DNA of 12,893 nt from Methanosarcinaceae archaeon. GTDB lineage: Archaea > Halobacteriota > Methanosarcinia > Methanosarcinales > Methanosarcinaceae. The notes below the pieces were generated by a model. The model had not been told where the DNA came from. It was given only the letters and a program-made list of their open reading frames with translations, and did no database searches. Location of the stretch: positions 1 through 12,893 of the forward strand of contig DQIO01000276.1 in the NCBI GenBank assembly GCA_020793555.1. The letters run 5' to 3'. How positions within the stretch are numbered: position 1 is the first letter of the stretch; every line of letters begins with the position of its first letter. A program made the translations under genes and the position numbers. Positions 12,846 to 12,893 of this stretch are shown here, one piece after another.

Positions 12846-12893
12846 GAGTCAACCATACAATATCGCTAGATATATGATCTGACACTGTTCCAT

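Larger units (their letters stand above)
12270..12893. other. Gene-poor right end of the window
   Basis: About 620 nt with no recognisable gene. It holds 9-nt repeats (12344-12370), two GC-rich hairpins, two short possible ORFs on opposite strands, and a palindrome with repeated GACACT at the far right. The mix of short open frames and hairpins looks like repeat-derived or decayed DNA. Confidence 0.6.

Overview
The window looks like a chromosomal piece of a euryarchaeon of the methanogen/ANME group (Methanosarcinales-like). The evidence is O-phosphoseryl-tRNA synthetase (sepS, tRNA-dependent cysteine synthesis), an archaeal-type Hef helicase/nuclease, the archaeal/eukaryal type of glycyl-tRNA synthetase, an ADH synthase of the alternative shikimate route, a DUF473 protein, archaeal TATA boxes and AGGTGAT-type ribosome binding sites. 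I see no rRNA, tRNA, intact transposase, CRISPR array or phage gene. The genes are mostly housekeeping.

Layout. 124-711 (-): a protein resembling the pyruvate kinase C-terminal domain. 712-963: divergent intergenic region with 13-bp tandem repeats. 964-2121 (+): a two-gene unit, PAC2-family proteasome assembly chaperone and DUF473, ended by a T tract. 2163-5124 (-): translin-family protein, sepS and DUF169, with sepS and DUF169 overlapping by ATGA. 5190-5393 (+): a small unknown protein divergent from translin over a shared TATA region. 5422-5691 (-): UPF0147 protein. 5823-6269 (+): zinc-ribbon protein of the Sjogren/scleroderma autoantigen 1 type. 6286-8553 (-): hef. 8790-10553 (-): glyS. 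11478-12269 (-): ADH synthase.

Four genes act in translation, RNA handling or repair (sepS, glyS, translin, hef). One serves the proteasome (PAC2), one starts aromatic amino acid synthesis (ADH synthase), and the rest are conserved archaeal proteins of unknown role.

The less ordinary material is in two long gene-poor stretches, 10554-11477 and 12270-12893. The first holds two opposed TATA boxes flanking twin TGTG/CACA palindromes, a terminator-like hairpin about 60 nt downstream that would define a small RNA, a long palindrome built from 9-nt GGAT units, 15-bp direct repeats, and an open frame without a start that may be the end of a decayed gene. The second holds degenerate AACACAGAG nonamers, GC-rich hairpins, two short possible ORFs and a GACACTAGTGTC palindrome. 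No complete new multigene system is visible; the best candidates for novelty are these intergenic elements and the sepS-DUF169 coupling.
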